From an uncultured Collinsella sp. (GTDB taxonomy: Bacteria > Actinomycetota > Coriobacteriia > Coriobacteriales > Coriobacteriaceae), in assembly GCA_902491895.1 (NCBI GenBank), contig CABUJH010000037.1:1-19577 (forward strand): DNA of 19,577 nucleotides, read 5' to 3'. The notes beneath the pieces were generated by a model that was not told where the DNA came from, searched no databases, and saw only the letters and a program-made list of their open reading frames with translations. The first letter of the stretch is position 1, and every line of letters begins with the position of its first letter. Made by a program: the position numbers and the translations under genes. This document shows positions 1 through 7,725 of the stretch, piece by piece.

Positions 1-4
1 CCTG

Positions 5-41
5 CGCAAGACGGAAAGCACATTAAGTGCTTTCCTTTGCG
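5..41. terminator. Stable hairpin at left edge, possible terminator
   Basis: A perfect 9-bp stem (GGAAAGCAC at 13-21 against GTGCTTTCC at 27-35, loop ATTAA) is extended by an outer 5-bp stem (CGCAA at 5-9 against TTGCG at 37-41) across an asymmetric internal loop. The A-rich side and T-rich side make it a plausible intrinsic terminator for a gene to the left of the window. There is no clean T-run after it, so a plain structured repeat is the alternative. Confidence 0.4.
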
Positions 42-198
42 TGCGGAACTCGCGACAAACTTCATGCCCTCCGGTCCGCCCCGGGAGCTAGGTTAACTAA
101 TTCGAGCCCGGTATTCAGAAAAGTCAGTGCAGCAAAATGGCGATGCGGATAGCGACATGGGCATGGTTTTCGCTGCGCGCACGGGTCCCCTGGGGAGC

Positions 199-225
199 GC
201 CGTGCATTTTTGGGAGTATTCAGCA
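199..225 (-). repeat. Inverted repeat motif, copy 1
   Basis: Read on the minus strand this is TGCTGAATACTCC, six variable bases (CAAAAA), then TGCACGGC. The same 13-mer and 8-mer at identical spacing occur on the plus strand at 412-438. The function is not known to me. Confidence 0.6.
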
Positions 226-411
226 AGCCAGGACGGCTGCATACACGCCGGACACACCATATTGGTCCCAAGGACGCCTTCGACCGGCGATTTGAGTCGG
301 CAGGCAAACCCCGCCAGGACAAAAAGGCATGCTTCGCGCCGCGCCGGACCCCAAAATGACGTCAATCTCCGCAACGTTACTCAGCCGCAGCGGCACCGGC
401 AGAGCTCGCGG

Positions 412-438
412 TGCTGAATACTCCGTTTTTTGCACGGC
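412..438 (+). repeat. Inverted repeat motif, copy 2
   Basis: On the plus strand this is TGCTGAATACTCC, six bases (GTTTTT), then TGCACGGC, matching copy 1 (199-225, minus strand) at 21 of 21 fixed positions. A weak hairpin (CACCG/CGGTG, about 394-412) lies just before it. Confidence 0.6.
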
Positions 439-626
439 ACGGGCGGGGGTACATCAGGATCAGGAAGGACATCCCAGCCTTTTTATGCAATCTGTAATGG
501 GAAGTATGCAAAACACCAAGAGATAGCATTGCCGGTATTCAAATTGAGCGCGGGGCAGCAGCACCTCCGCCCCGCACCCAAATCCAACAGAGCAGGGACG
601 CTCATGGTGGATCCCCACCAAAATGC

Positions 627-674
627 AAACGCGGCTCGAGCGCCATCCCAAAATAGGCTGCGCGAGCCGCGTTT
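627..674 (-). terminator. Intrinsic terminator of the amidohydrolase gene
   Basis: A perfect 12-bp stem pairs AAACGCGGCTCG (627-638) with CGAGCCGCGTTT (663-674). It starts 19 bp beyond the stop codon of the minus-strand amidohydrolase. On the minus strand the hairpin runs out into GTTTGCATTTT, a fair uridine tract. The plus-strand side is also T-rich, so it may act in both directions. Confidence 0.75.
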
Positions 675-692
675 AACGGTACGACATGAATA

Positions 693-2330
693 TTAGCGCT
701 CGTAAATCAAGTTGCCTGCCAGGTAGGTCGCCTGAACCTTGGTGGCCTGGAGCTCTTGGGGGTCAACGGTGAGCGGGTTTTGATCCAGGACTACCAGGTC
801 GGCATACTTGCCGGGCTCCAAGCTGCCGAGGTTTTGCTCGTCGCCCGCTGCATAGGCACTGCCCAGGGTGTAGTTGCGCAGGGCTGTTGCTGCATCGATG
901 CGCTCGCTCGGTAACCAGCCGCCCTCGGGCCAGTGGCTTTTGGGGTCCTGGCGCGTGATAGCCGTGTAGAGCACGTTCATGCTGGTAACGGGCGTGATAG
1001 GGCTGTCGGTACCGAAAGCTTGGCGAATGCCGCGCTGCTTATAGGTCGCAAACGGCCACATGATGCGGCTGCGCTCCAGGCCCAGATCGCGCTCCGGTCC
1101 ACCCGGGTCGAGTGTAATGTGACAGGGCTGGCTCGAAGCAACCACGTTGAGCTTGCGCAAGCGATCGATGTCCTTGGGCAAGAGGTTCTCCAGATGCTCG
1201 AGCGTGTTATGACCGTGCTGGGGCAGGCCGTACAGTTCGGCGGCCTCCTCAAAGATATCGAGCGCGGCATGGATGGCACCGTCGCCGATGACGTGAATAC
1301 GCACAGTGTGGCCACGCTCCGCAGCCGCCAGAACCAGCTTACGCATGCGCTCAGCCGGGACCGTCAGACGGCCCTGGTCGCCCGGGAAGCGCGGGTTGGT
1401 ATAGGGCTCGGTGAGATAGGCCGTGTGTTCGCTCGACACGCCGTCGAAAAACTGCTTAAAACCAGGCGCCGAGAGCAGCGCGTTGTTCGCGTAGCGGGTC
1501 TGCAGCTCTTCCAAGCGCGACTGGTCATCCAGCAGCGTGGGGAACAGATGGGCTCGGATGCCCAGCTTGCCGGCTGCCTGCAGTTTGTCGTAGACGTCGT
1601 CGCGGATAAAATCGCAGCCCGGCATGGGCATGAGCGACATATCGCAGATCGAGGTGATGCCCTGCTCGGCCATACGCCTCATTTGATCGGCGTAAGCGCT
1701 TGCGATGCGATCCTCCCCCAGCCACTCAAGGCAGCGCGGTAGCAGCTGCATGGCAGCCGCCTCGTGAGCAATGCCCGTGAGTTCGCCGTTTGCATCCTTG
1801 TCGTAACTGCCGCCCGCTGGCGGCTCGCTGTCGCGCGTGACGCCGAGTGCATCGAGTGCGCGGCTGTTGAGCCAAAGCGTGTGCCCGTCGCCCGAATACA
1901 TAACGCAGGGACGATCGGGGAATGCCGCATCGAGCGACGCCTTGGTAGGATGCTCGGGCGGATCCCAACGGTAATCGCGCCAGCCCTGCGTCACAACCCA
2001 AGCGTCTCTAGGCAGATCCTGGGAAAACTCGAGCACATGTTGCACCAGCGCCGCCTCGGACGTGCCCATATCCATGAGCATGTACGGCGAGGAACCGACC
2101 GAGGTATGGAAGAAGTGCAGATGAGCGTCATGGAAACCGGGGCAGACAAACTGCTCGCCGTAGTCGATAACCGGCGTGGCGGCAGGCGCGGCGGCAATCA
2201 CGTCATCGGACGCACCGACTGCGACGATACGGTCGCCTGCGATGGCAATCGCCAGCTCGCGGGCGGTATCGATGCCGTCTTGCGCGGTAAAGACGTTCTT
2301 GGAGCGGATAATCCGATCGATATGTTGCAT
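693..2330 (-). CDS. YtcJ-type metal-dependent amidohydrolase (amidohydrolase family 3)
   Basis: A 545-residue enzyme of the YtcJ/NfdA amidohydrolase group, which hydrolyses C-N bonds of amides or related compounds in a metal-dependent TIM barrel; the substrate here cannot be told. An N-terminal beta-sandwich strand region leads to the metal motif HxH (H70, H72, in FHDAHLHFF). Later come GDGHTLWLNSRAL, IHVIGDGAI, TLEHLENL and FGTDSPI, all usual for the family, and the length is normal. It has no signal peptide, so it is probably cytoplasmic. Three ATGs lie in a row (2342, 2336, 2330); 2330 is chosen because GGGGA sits 5 nt upstream, but the others are possible. The reading frame stays open far upstream, antisense to the M20 gene, and that part is not coding. 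It is divergent from the M20 gene and followed by a strong terminator. Confidence 0.88.
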   Translation of the reverse strand: MQHIDRIIRSKNVFTAQDGIDTARELAIAIAGDRIVAVGASDDVIAAAPAATPVIDYGEQFVCPGFHDAHLHFFHTSVGSSPYMLMDMGTSEAALVQHVLEFSQDLPRDAWVVTQGWRDYRWDPPEHPTKASLDAAFPDRPCVMYSGDGHTLWLNSRALDALGVTRDSEPPAGGSYDKDANGELTGIAHEAAAMQLLPRCLEWLGEDRIASAYADQMRRMAEQGITSICDMSLMPMPGCDFIRDDVYDKLQAAGKLGIRAHLFPTLLDDQSRLEELQTRYANNALLSAPGFKQFFDGVSSEHTAYLTEPYTNPRFPGDQGRLTVPAERMRKLVLAAAERGHTVRIHVIGDGAIHAALDIFEEAAELYGLPQHGHNTLEHLENLLPKDIDRLRKLNVVASSQPCHITLDPGGPERDLGLERSRIMWPFATYKQRGIRQAFGTDSPITPVTSMNVLYTAITRQDPKSHWPEGGWLPSERIDAATALRNYTLGSAYAAGDEQNLGSLEPGKYADLVVLDQNPLTVDPQELQATKVQATYLAGNLIYER

Positions 2331-2418
2331 GGGCATCCCCATCTCTGGCAGGAAATTCAACACCCCCGAGTGTACTCCCCCGCCCTTGTAACAAAACCCC
2401 AAGCGGCAAACGGCAACT

Positions 2419-2447
2419 TTACCAGCCCTAGCGGCAGGTGGCATACT
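2419..2447 (+). promoter_or_regulatory. Candidate promoter of the M20 gene
   Basis: TTACCA (2419-2424) and CATACT (2442-2447) are separated by exactly 17 bp and resemble -35 and -10 boxes with four or five matches each. Transcription would start near 2454, giving a leader of about 45 nt. This is pattern matching only. Confidence 0.4.
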
Positions 2448-2498
2448 GGAGAGAGCCTGTACGATTTTGCGATCAACCCAGCAAGGAGCAAATCGACC

Positions 2499-3962
2499 AT
2501 GACGAAGACCAAGGCACAGCAGATTATGGCGGCGACCGAGGCTCGCGCGGCTGACGACGTCACCGCAGCCATCAAAGATATCGCTACCGAGTTTGAACCA
2601 TATATCATCAAGCAGCGCCGGCACTTCCATAAGCACCCGGAGCTGAGCCTTGCCGAGGAGCGCACGACCTCCGACATCGCCAACCAGCTCGACGCCATGA
2701 ATATCCCCTACGAGCGTCCCCTTAAGACGGGCCTTGTGGCGACCCTTCGCGGCACCGCGCCCGACGCCTATCGCGAGGACGGCACGCCACGCCGCCGCAT
2801 CCTGCTGCGCGCTGACATCGACGCCCTGCCCGTCACCGAGCAGACCGGCGAGGAGTTCGCCAGCGTCAACGAGGGCTGCATGCACGCCTGCGGCCACGAC
2901 TGCCATATCGCCATGATGCTCGGAACGCTGCAAATCCTGCGCCATATGACCGACGACATCCACGGCGAAGTCCGCATCGTCTTCCAGCCCAGCGAGGAAA
3001 ACGGCCAGGGCGCCAAGCTCATGATCGGCACGGGTGTGCTCGACGGCGTCGATGGCGCCTACGCCGCGCATATCTGGAGCGAGGTTGACGCCGGCACCGT
3101 GAGCTGCGAGCCCGGACCGCGCATGGCCAATACCGACTGGTTCCGTATCGACGTACGCGGCACCTCGTGCCACGGCGCCATGCCCCAGCGCGGTCACGAC
3201 GCCGTTATGGTGGCCGCCGAGATCGTCAACGCCCTGCAGACCATCGTTTCGCGCGAGATCAGCCCCTACGAGCCGGCTGTCATCACCGTCGGCGAGCTGC
3301 ACGGCGGCACCGCGCGCAACGTTATCGCCGGCACGGCCTACCTCGCCGGCACAGTGCGCACCTACGGCGATTCGACCCACGAGGAAATGCCGGAGCTCAT
3401 GCGCCGCATCGTGGAGCATACCGCGGCAGCTCTGGGCGCCGAGGCAGAGCTCACCGACTACACCATCGCCAACTACAAGGTCGAAAACGACGCCGCCTCG
3501 AGCGAGCGCTGCCGTCAGGCTGTAATCAAGTGCCTGGGCCCCACCGGCCAAGGCCATTATCGCGGCACGCTTTCGGGCGAGGATTTTTCGGAGTACCTGC
3601 GTCGCGTACCGGGCGTGCTCGCCTTTGTAGGTACGCGCAACCCCAAGATTGGCGCCACGTACGCCCAACATTCCTGCTTCTACAAGATCGACGAGAGCGT
3701 GCTGGCCAAGGGCTCCATGGTGGCCGCCCAGTATGCTATCGACTTTTTGGCCGAGCCCACGCAAGAGGAGCTCGACGGCCCCGCGATTACCGCGGTCGCC
3801 GAAACCAACCCCGATCTGGCCGCCAAGTTGCGCTCTGCCAAGGCGACGACCGCCGAGGCTCGCGACGCCATCCATGATGCCCGAACGGCTCGCCATGCCG
3901 CGATCAAGGGCATCCACGACGCACGCGCTGCTGCACGCCGTGAGGAGAAGCACGACGAGTAA
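2499..3962 (+). CDS. M20 family amidohydrolase/metallopeptidase with C-terminal extension
   Basis: A 487-residue enzyme of the M20D group (HipO/AbgB/IAA-amino-acid hydrolase type), which removes amino acids or acyl groups from N-acyl amino acids or short peptides using two metal ions. Visible motifs are ADIDALP (catalytic Asp about 108), GCMHACGHD (C127, H129, H133, D134), catalytic E166/E167 in PSEENG, H191 in AAHIW, a dimerisation-domain stretch RGTSCHGAMPQRGHDAV, and H391 near the end of the catalytic domain. The start is set by AAGGAG 10 nt upstream of the ATG; the longer open frame before it overlaps the divergent gene and is spurious. Family members usually end near residue 400. Here residues about 420-487 add an Ala/Arg/Glu-rich, probably helical tail of unknown role. 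It is followed by a bidirectional terminator. Confidence 0.92.
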   Translation: MTKTKAQQIMAATEARAADDVTAAIKDIATEFEPYIIKQRRHFHKHPELSLAEERTTSDIANQLDAMNIPYERPLKTGLVATLRGTAPDAYREDGTPRRRILLRADIDALPVTEQTGEEFASVNEGCMHACGHDCHIAMMLGTLQILRHMTDDIHGEVRIVFQPSEENGQGAKLMIGTGVLDGVDGAYAAHIWSEVDAGTVSCEPGPRMANTDWFRIDVRGTSCHGAMPQRGHDAVMVAAEIVNALQTIVSREISPYEPAVITVGELHGGTARNVIAGTAYLAGTVRTYGDSTHEEMPELMRRIVEHTAAALGAEAELTDYTIANYKVENDAASSERCRQAVIKCLGPTGQGHYRGTLSGEDFSEYLRRVPGVLAFVGTRNPKIGATYAQHSCFYKIDESVLAKGSMVAAQYAIDFLAEPTQEELDGPAITAVAETNPDLAAKLRSAKATTAEARDAIHDARTARHAAIKGIHDARAAARREEKHDE

Positions 3963-4007
3963 TCGATTCGCCGGCATCTCGCAGTCATAGCCATATCGCG
4001 ATGTCAA

Positions 4008-4043
4008 AGCGGGGGCGGACGTTTCGACACGTCCGCCCCCGCT
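4008..4043. terminator. Bidirectional terminator between convergent genes
   Basis: A perfect 15-bp stem (4008-4022 with 4029-4043) has the loop TTCGAC. It lies 45 bp after the M20 stop and 58 bp after the stop of the convergent zinc-ribbon gene. The plus side exits into TCATTCTT and the minus side into TTTGACAT. Confidence 0.85.
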
Positions 4044-4101
4044 CATTCTTCAAGCGCTATTTCTACTATTTCTACCCCGTCCCAAATGGCAGGCGGCATG
4101 G

Positions 4102-5385
4102 CTACTCGTCCTGAGGCTCCTCGTCGGAGCTTGGCTCGGACGCCGGCTCAGGTGCAGGTGCCGGCTCAGGCTCAGGCTCAGGTGCAGGCTCGGACTCAGA
4201 TGCCGTCTCAGGCTCGGGCGCCGGCTCAGGCTCGGTCGCGGGAGCGGGTGCAGGTGCCGGCGAAGCATCCGGAGCACCGTAACCCGAAGGAGCGGACTTC
4301 TTCTCGAAGGGCAACACAAAAGTCAGGACGTCGTCCTTATCCTCATCGGCCCACTCGCTTGCATAGCGTGCGGCCCAATAGCCAACGGCACGGTGCTTGA
4401 GTATCTTGCCAAAGACCGTAAGAAATACGGTGACAAAAGCGACCAGCACCAAGAACAGCGCGAGCGTGACGCCACCGCCGGTAACAATTGCCTCAATACC
4501 CGTAGGACGATAGTAGTAGCTATACATACCGACAGAGGCAATGGCGCCAAAGACGACCGTCAAGATCCATGTGACAACGTTGGCGACCAGGCCCGTCAAA
4601 AACTCGGGAAGGAACGAAGCACAGAACAGCTTGGTCTTGTTGTGCTTAAACGCCGCCCAGACCTTATCGAGCGAAAACGCGCTCTCGACACGCCCGGTCA
4701 CCGCAAAGTGCATCACGGCGATGTCGGCGAACATCTTAAAGAAGACACCCAGAATCGCCGAGGCAATTAGCGCCAGGACAAGCAGGCCGAGCGAGCCAAA
4801 CAGCGCAGCCTCGAGCGCATAAGAGCCGTAATAAGAATACGAGCCCGCAGCGCCAATTACCACGCCCTCCACCAGCGAAAGCACTACACCGATAACGGGA
4901 ATGGCAGCGATAACCTCGAGCACGACCGAAATAACGCTCGAAAAGACTCCGAGACCAAACGATGTGGAACGCATGAGTGGACGGTCCATGCCGTCATCGA
5001 CCTTGAGCGACAGATCACGGCCCCACTCGATACCGAAGCCGGAACCGCACACACTCGCAATGCAAGCTGCCAAAAAGCCGATGGCAGCCGCAATGCCGCC
5101 AATAACGGGAATAAACAACACGAGCACCGACACAACGCAAATCAGCGCCGGCAAAAACGCGATTTGGCATACACGCTGAAGTACGCCCGGAGTCTTAGTC
5201 ATATCTTGGAACGCCTGAGCCACACAGCCCTTTGGCGCATTCGCCACGGGCGGCTGCGGAACAAACTGCTGGGGCTGAGGCTGTCCCTGGGGAGCGGGGC
5301 CAGCGGCACCGGCATTAGGAGCACCACACACGCCGCAGAACTTGTCGTTATCGCCCATGGGGGCGCCACACTGCGAGCAGAACAT
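4102..5385 (-). CDS. Zinc-ribbon multi-pass membrane protein with Pro/Glu/Ala tail
   Basis: A 427-residue protein of unknown function. It opens with a zinc ribbon made of two CxxC pairs (C3/C6 and C17/C20), followed by a Pro/Gln linker. About six hydrophobic segments then span roughly residues 80-340, and the arrangement reminds me of DUF4013-type membrane proteins, though I am not certain. The last 60 or so residues are a low-complexity run of Pro, Glu and Ala encoded by imperfect GGCTCAGGC-like repeats. The start at 5385 is chosen because AAGGGA lies 7 nt upstream and the zinc ribbon begins there; an open frame upstream to 5457 lacks such support. The ribbon and acidic tail probably face the cytoplasm, as in other zinc-ribbon membrane proteins. 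The gene appears to be a single unit. Confidence 0.82.
   Translation of the reverse strand: MFCSQCGAPMGDNDKFCGVCGAPNAGAAGPAPQGQPQPQQFVPQPPVANAPKGCVAQAFQDMTKTPGVLQRVCQIAFLPALICVVSVLVLFIPVIGGIAAAIGFLAACIASVCGSGFGIEWGRDLSLKVDDGMDRPLMRSTSFGLGVFSSVISVVLEVIAAIPVIGVVLSLVEGVVIGAAGSYSYYGSYALEAALFGSLGLLVLALIASAILGVFFKMFADIAVMHFAVTGRVESAFSLDKVWAAFKHNKTKLFCASFLPEFLTGLVANVVTWILTVVFGAIASVGMYSYYYRPTGIEAIVTGGGVTLALFLVLVAFVTVFLTVFGKILKHRAVGYWAARYASEWADEDKDDVLTFVLPFEKKSAPSGYGAPDASPAPAPAPATEPEPAPEPETASESEPAPEPEPEPAPAPEPASEPSSDEEPQDE
4138..4262. repeat. Imperfect short tandem repeat inside coding sequence
   Basis: Tandem variants of GGCTCAGG(C/T) and GGTGCAGGTGCC encode the Pro-Glu/Pro-Ala tail of the zinc-ribbon membrane protein. 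The period is mainly 6 bp, so copy-number change keeps the frame. Confidence 0.7.
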
Positions 5386-5534
5386 AGAATCATCCCTTCG
5401 TATCTTGAACAAATCACTTGGATCGCAAACGATGTCTTTAGCATCATTATTGCCCAATGTGGGGTCAAATACTCAAAGATGACCGATTTGCAAGATACAC
5501 GGCGCCAGCAGGCGGTTCGTTGAATACGTCTGTG

Positions 5535-6557
5535 CTAGTTCGTTCCGCGGAAACCCTTGCCGACAATCTCGGAACTGTCGACGATCGTGATAAAGGCACC
5601 CGGATCGACCTCGCGCGCATAACGGCGCAGCTGCACGGCCTCGCGACGGCTCAGCACGCTCATGATCACCGTCACGCACTTGCCCGAGAAGGCACCGTAG
5701 CCGCGACTGATGGTCGCCGTACGGTTGAGATGCTTGACGATAAACTCCTCGACCTTAAGGGGCTCGGAACAAATGACCGTGCAGACCTTACGAAGGTGAA
5801 TGCTCTCGATGGCCTTGTCGACCACGAGCGTCTTGGCAAACAGGCCGAGCACACAATACAGACCGACACGCGGGCCATACAAAAAGGCCGCGATGGTCAC
5901 GATGCCGATATCGACCAACAGCAGTGCGCGGCCAATCTCGAGCGTGGTGCGGCGCTTGAGGATCATGGCGAGGATATCCGTGCCGCCCGTCGAGGCGCCA
6001 ATATCAAAGACGATGGCGCTGCCGAGCGCCGGCAGAATCACGGCAAAGCACAGGTCAAGCCACATATCGCCCGTCATCGAGACATCGGTCGGGATAAAGA
6101 GCTCAAGCAGCGAAACATAGGCGGACAGTGCAAACGAGGCGAAGACGCTCCACAGGATTGCCTTGCGCTCCAAAAAGATAAATCCCAAGACGACGAGAAC
6201 CGCGTTGATAATCCACATAAAGACGCCGACGGGCAGGGTCGGGAACAGCGTGGACAGAATGACCGACATGCCCGAGGTGCCGCCAAAAGCAAAGTGATTA
6301 GGGGTTTTAAACGCAACGATGGCAAAGGCCGTAAGAATCAGACCAAGATTGAGCTCGGCAAAAAAGCGCGGGAAGCCTGGCTCCTGGCTGCGCTTTTGGC
6401 CGGCACGCTCGCCGCGCTCGATATCGGTGCGATCGACCACGCGCTCCATCGGCACTACGGGAGGACGATGCACCTCTTCGGCAGCACGCGATGCCGCCTC
6501 TGCCGCGGCGGCCTCAATCGCCCATGCCTTGCTTTCTGTTTCGTGCTCGTCAGCCAT
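5535..6557 (-). CDS. YitT family membrane protein
   Basis: A 340-residue inner-membrane protein of the YitT family (DUF161 membrane part plus C-terminal DUF2179 domain). The transported substrate or role of the family is not firmly known. Residues 1-60 are an unusual Ala/Glu/Arg-rich cytoplasmic extension. Hydrophobic segments run from about 68 to 245 and contain the family Gly motifs FGGTSG (91-96) and GASTGGTDILA (187-197). The DUF2179 domain, a predicted small-ligand domain, covers about 255-335. The start is supported by GAGGGG 8 nt upstream of ATG 6557. It ends 149 bp before the start of the zinc-ribbon gene and could be co-transcribed with it, but the gap may hold a separate promoter. 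Confidence 0.9.
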   Translation of the reverse strand: MADEHETESKAWAIEAAAAEAASRAAEEVHRPPVVPMERVVDRTDIERGERAGQKRSQEPGFPRFFAELNLGLILTAFAIVAFKTPNHFAFGGTSGMSVILSTLFPTLPVGVFMWIINAVLVVLGFIFLERKAILWSVFASFALSAYVSLLELFIPTDVSMTGDMWLDLCFAVILPALGSAIVFDIGASTGGTDILAMILKRRTTLEIGRALLLVDIGIVTIAAFLYGPRVGLYCVLGLFAKTLVVDKAIESIHLRKVCTVICSEPLKVEEFIVKHLNRTATISRGYGAFSGKCVTVIMSVLSRREAVQLRRYAREVDPGAFITIVDSSEIVGKGFRGTN

Positions 6558-6674
6558 TACGGCAACCCCTCGTTAACAATTTGGAAACAATGCGCCCATT
6601 AGGGTAACGCGGAACGCGACGATTGCAACCCCTAGTTAGACGAGCGGTATGCTCACATCGGGGGGCAAACAAAT

Positions 6675-6712
6675 AACGGCCGGCCGCACATACATCCGTG
6701 CGACCGGCCGTT
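6675..6712 (-). terminator. Terminator of the amaP-DUF2273-asp23 operon
   Basis: AACGGCCGG (6675-6683) pairs with CCGGCCGTT (6704-6712). After a C/A mismatch, CGCAC (6685-6689) pairs with GTGCG (6698-6702). On the minus strand it exits into ATTTGTTTGCC. It is separated from the asp23 stop by the palindromic element at 6715-6783. Confidence 0.75.
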
Positions 6713-6714
6713 TG

Positions 6715-6783
6715 ACGTTTTCGCAAATAAAACCTACCAAAATAAACCTGTCCCTTTTTGGCAGGTTACCTTTTTGGTAGGTT
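6715..6783 (-). repeat. REP-like palindromic element A (53-bp core plus duplicated arm)
   Basis: Read on the minus strand, 6767 to 6715 matches element B (11613-11665) at 49 of 53 positions, including 31 identical bases in a row. A further arm, AACCTACC (6783-6776) plus AAAAAGGT, precedes the core on the minus strand. This outer arm pairs with GGTAGGTT inside the core. The element overlaps the last bases of the asp23 stop codon. Confidence 0.8.
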
Positions 6784-7303
6784 ACTCGTGCTGGTTGGTG
6801 CGGTGCTCGTACTCCTCGGGGGTGATGACATCCTCGATGCGCAGGTTGACGCCTGCCACCTCAAGGCCGGTCATCGCAGCCAGACGCTCGGTCACGCGCG
6901 CCTTGACGTCGTCGAAAATCGCGGGCGCGTAGGCGCCGTACTCGATAATGACGGAAATGTTGACGACCACGCGGTTGTCATCGGTGACCTCGACCGTCAC
7001 GCCCTTGGTCAGGTTCTCGGCACCAAACTGCTCCTGCACAAAGTGCATGAGGTTGCCCTTCATGCCCAGAACGTGTGGCACCTCGCGGGTGGCCATGGCG
7101 ACGATCTTCTCGATTACACCGTTGGAATAGGTCAGCGAGTCCTCGGACTCGTCCGCTTCCTCATCATCCTCGTCCGCATCGTCGGCGGGTTCGGCCTCGA
7201 CGAGCGCCTCGTCCTCGAGCACTACGTCCTCGGCCTCGGCGGCGACGGTCTCGTCTGCCTCGGGCTCGGTATCGGCCACATCGACCTTCGTGTTAAAAGC
7301 CAT
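6782..7303 (-). CDS. Asp23/Gls24 family envelope stress protein
   Basis: A 173-residue protein of the Asp23/Gls24 (alkaline shock protein) family. In Staphylococcus aureus Asp23 is an abundant protein held at the membrane by AmaP and linked to cell-envelope stress; the same role is inferred here. Residues 1-57 are an extremely acidic Asp/Glu/Ala region. The Asp23 domain follows from about residue 58 (LTYSNGVIEKIVAMATREVPHV) through VVNISVIIEYG and ends with VAGVNLRIEDV. The start is fixed by AAGGAGG immediately upstream of ATG 7303. It is the last gene of a three-gene operon behind amaP and the DUF2273 gene, with a 44-bp gap from the latter. The stop codon lies in the outer arm of a REP-like palindrome. 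Confidence 0.92.
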   Translation of the reverse strand: MAFNTKVDVADTEPEADETVAAEAEDVVLEDEALVEAEPADDADEDDEEADESEDSLTYSNGVIEKIVAMATREVPHVLGMKGNLMHFVQEQFGAENLTKGVTVEVTDDNRVVVNISVIIEYGAYAPAIFDDVKARVTERLAAMTGLEVAGVNLRIEDVITPEEYEHRTNQHE

Positions 7304-7347
7304 GGTTCCTCCTTATGCCCACCGCACACGCGGCGGTCGAATACATA

Positions 7348-7725
7348 CTAGCGGCCGCTAAACAGACGGCCGAAGAAGTTGACGATTCCGTTCTCGCCGT
7401 CGCGGATCTGGCCAATTACGGCGCCGATCAGCACAAAGAAAGCGATGACGAGCGTATCCCACAGGCCGAGCGTGAGCACCAGCACGGCAAGCACAAAACC
7501 AGCGACTGCCCCAAGCGTGGTATTGGGATGACGGACGGCATAGCTCCAGATGGCCGCCCCCGTACCCTTGATGAGACCCATGGCTTCATCAAAATCATCG
7601 GCGACCACGTCATGTGACTCGGCGCCCTCTGCCTTGGGATCGACGACCTCGCTTGCCGGCGCAGCGCTCTGATCGATGGTCAGGCGCGGGGTGCGGACGG
7701 TCTTGTCTTGATTGGTATCACTCAC
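7348..7725 (-). CDS. DUF2273 small membrane protein
   Basis: A 125-residue protein whose C-terminal half is a DUF2273 domain: SYAVRHPNTTLGAVAGF, a hydrophobic hairpin of two membrane segments, then a short end rich in Gly, Arg and Asn. DUF2273 proteins accompany AmaP and Asp23 and are probably part of the same membrane complex. Family members are about 60 residues; here 55-60 extra, mostly acidic residues precede the domain. The start is GTG 7725, with GGAGG 6 nt upstream and an 8-nt overlap with the end of amaP, which points to translational coupling. The frame stays open further upstream inside amaP but that has no ribosome-binding site support. Confidence 0.85.
   Translation of the reverse strand: MSDTNQDKTVRTPRLTIDQSAAPASEVVDPKAEGAESHDVVADDFDEAMGLIKGTGAAIWSYAVRHPNTTLGAVAGFVLAVLVLTLGLWDTLVIAFFVLIGAVIGQIRDGENGIVNFFGRLFSGR

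Larger units (their letters stand above)
42..626. other. Gene-free stretch with repeated short motifs
   Basis: No reading frame here has a credible ribosome-binding site together with a recognisable protein. The open frames are short, overlap on both strands and look like chance translations. No tRNA T-loop, RNase P, tmRNA or SRP signature was seen. What can be seen is an inverted motif pair (199-225 and 412-438), a repeated 10-mer CCGGTATTCA (108-117 and 532-541), a 7-bp GC hairpin (550-575) and a small hairpin (605-620). It could hold a small RNA or be an intergenic repeat cluster; I cannot decide which. Confidence 0.6.

Noticed and set aside
95..125. Possible tRNA T-arm (TTCGAGCCC near 101)
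   Set aside because: No matching acceptor stem, anticodon arm or D-loop around it.
127..417. Small frames on both strands in 62-696
   Set aside because: No ribosome-binding site, overlapping alternatives on both strands, composition typical of chance translation, and no recognisable domain.
393..431. Hairpin followed by T6 as a plus-strand terminator
   Set aside because: The CACCG/CGGTG stem is short and ten or so bases separate it from the T-run, which belongs to the repeated motif.
1764..2498. N-terminal extension of the M20 frame on the plus strand
   Set aside because: It overlaps the amidohydrolase gene in antisense; the protein motif start and AAGGAG site place the true start at 2499.
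2343..4046. Long open frame on the minus strand extending the amidohydrolase by over 560 codons
   Set aside because: It lies antisense to the clearly real M20 gene and reads as Gly/Ala/Val-rich nonsense; GC-rich codon bias leaves such frames open. The real start is near 2330.
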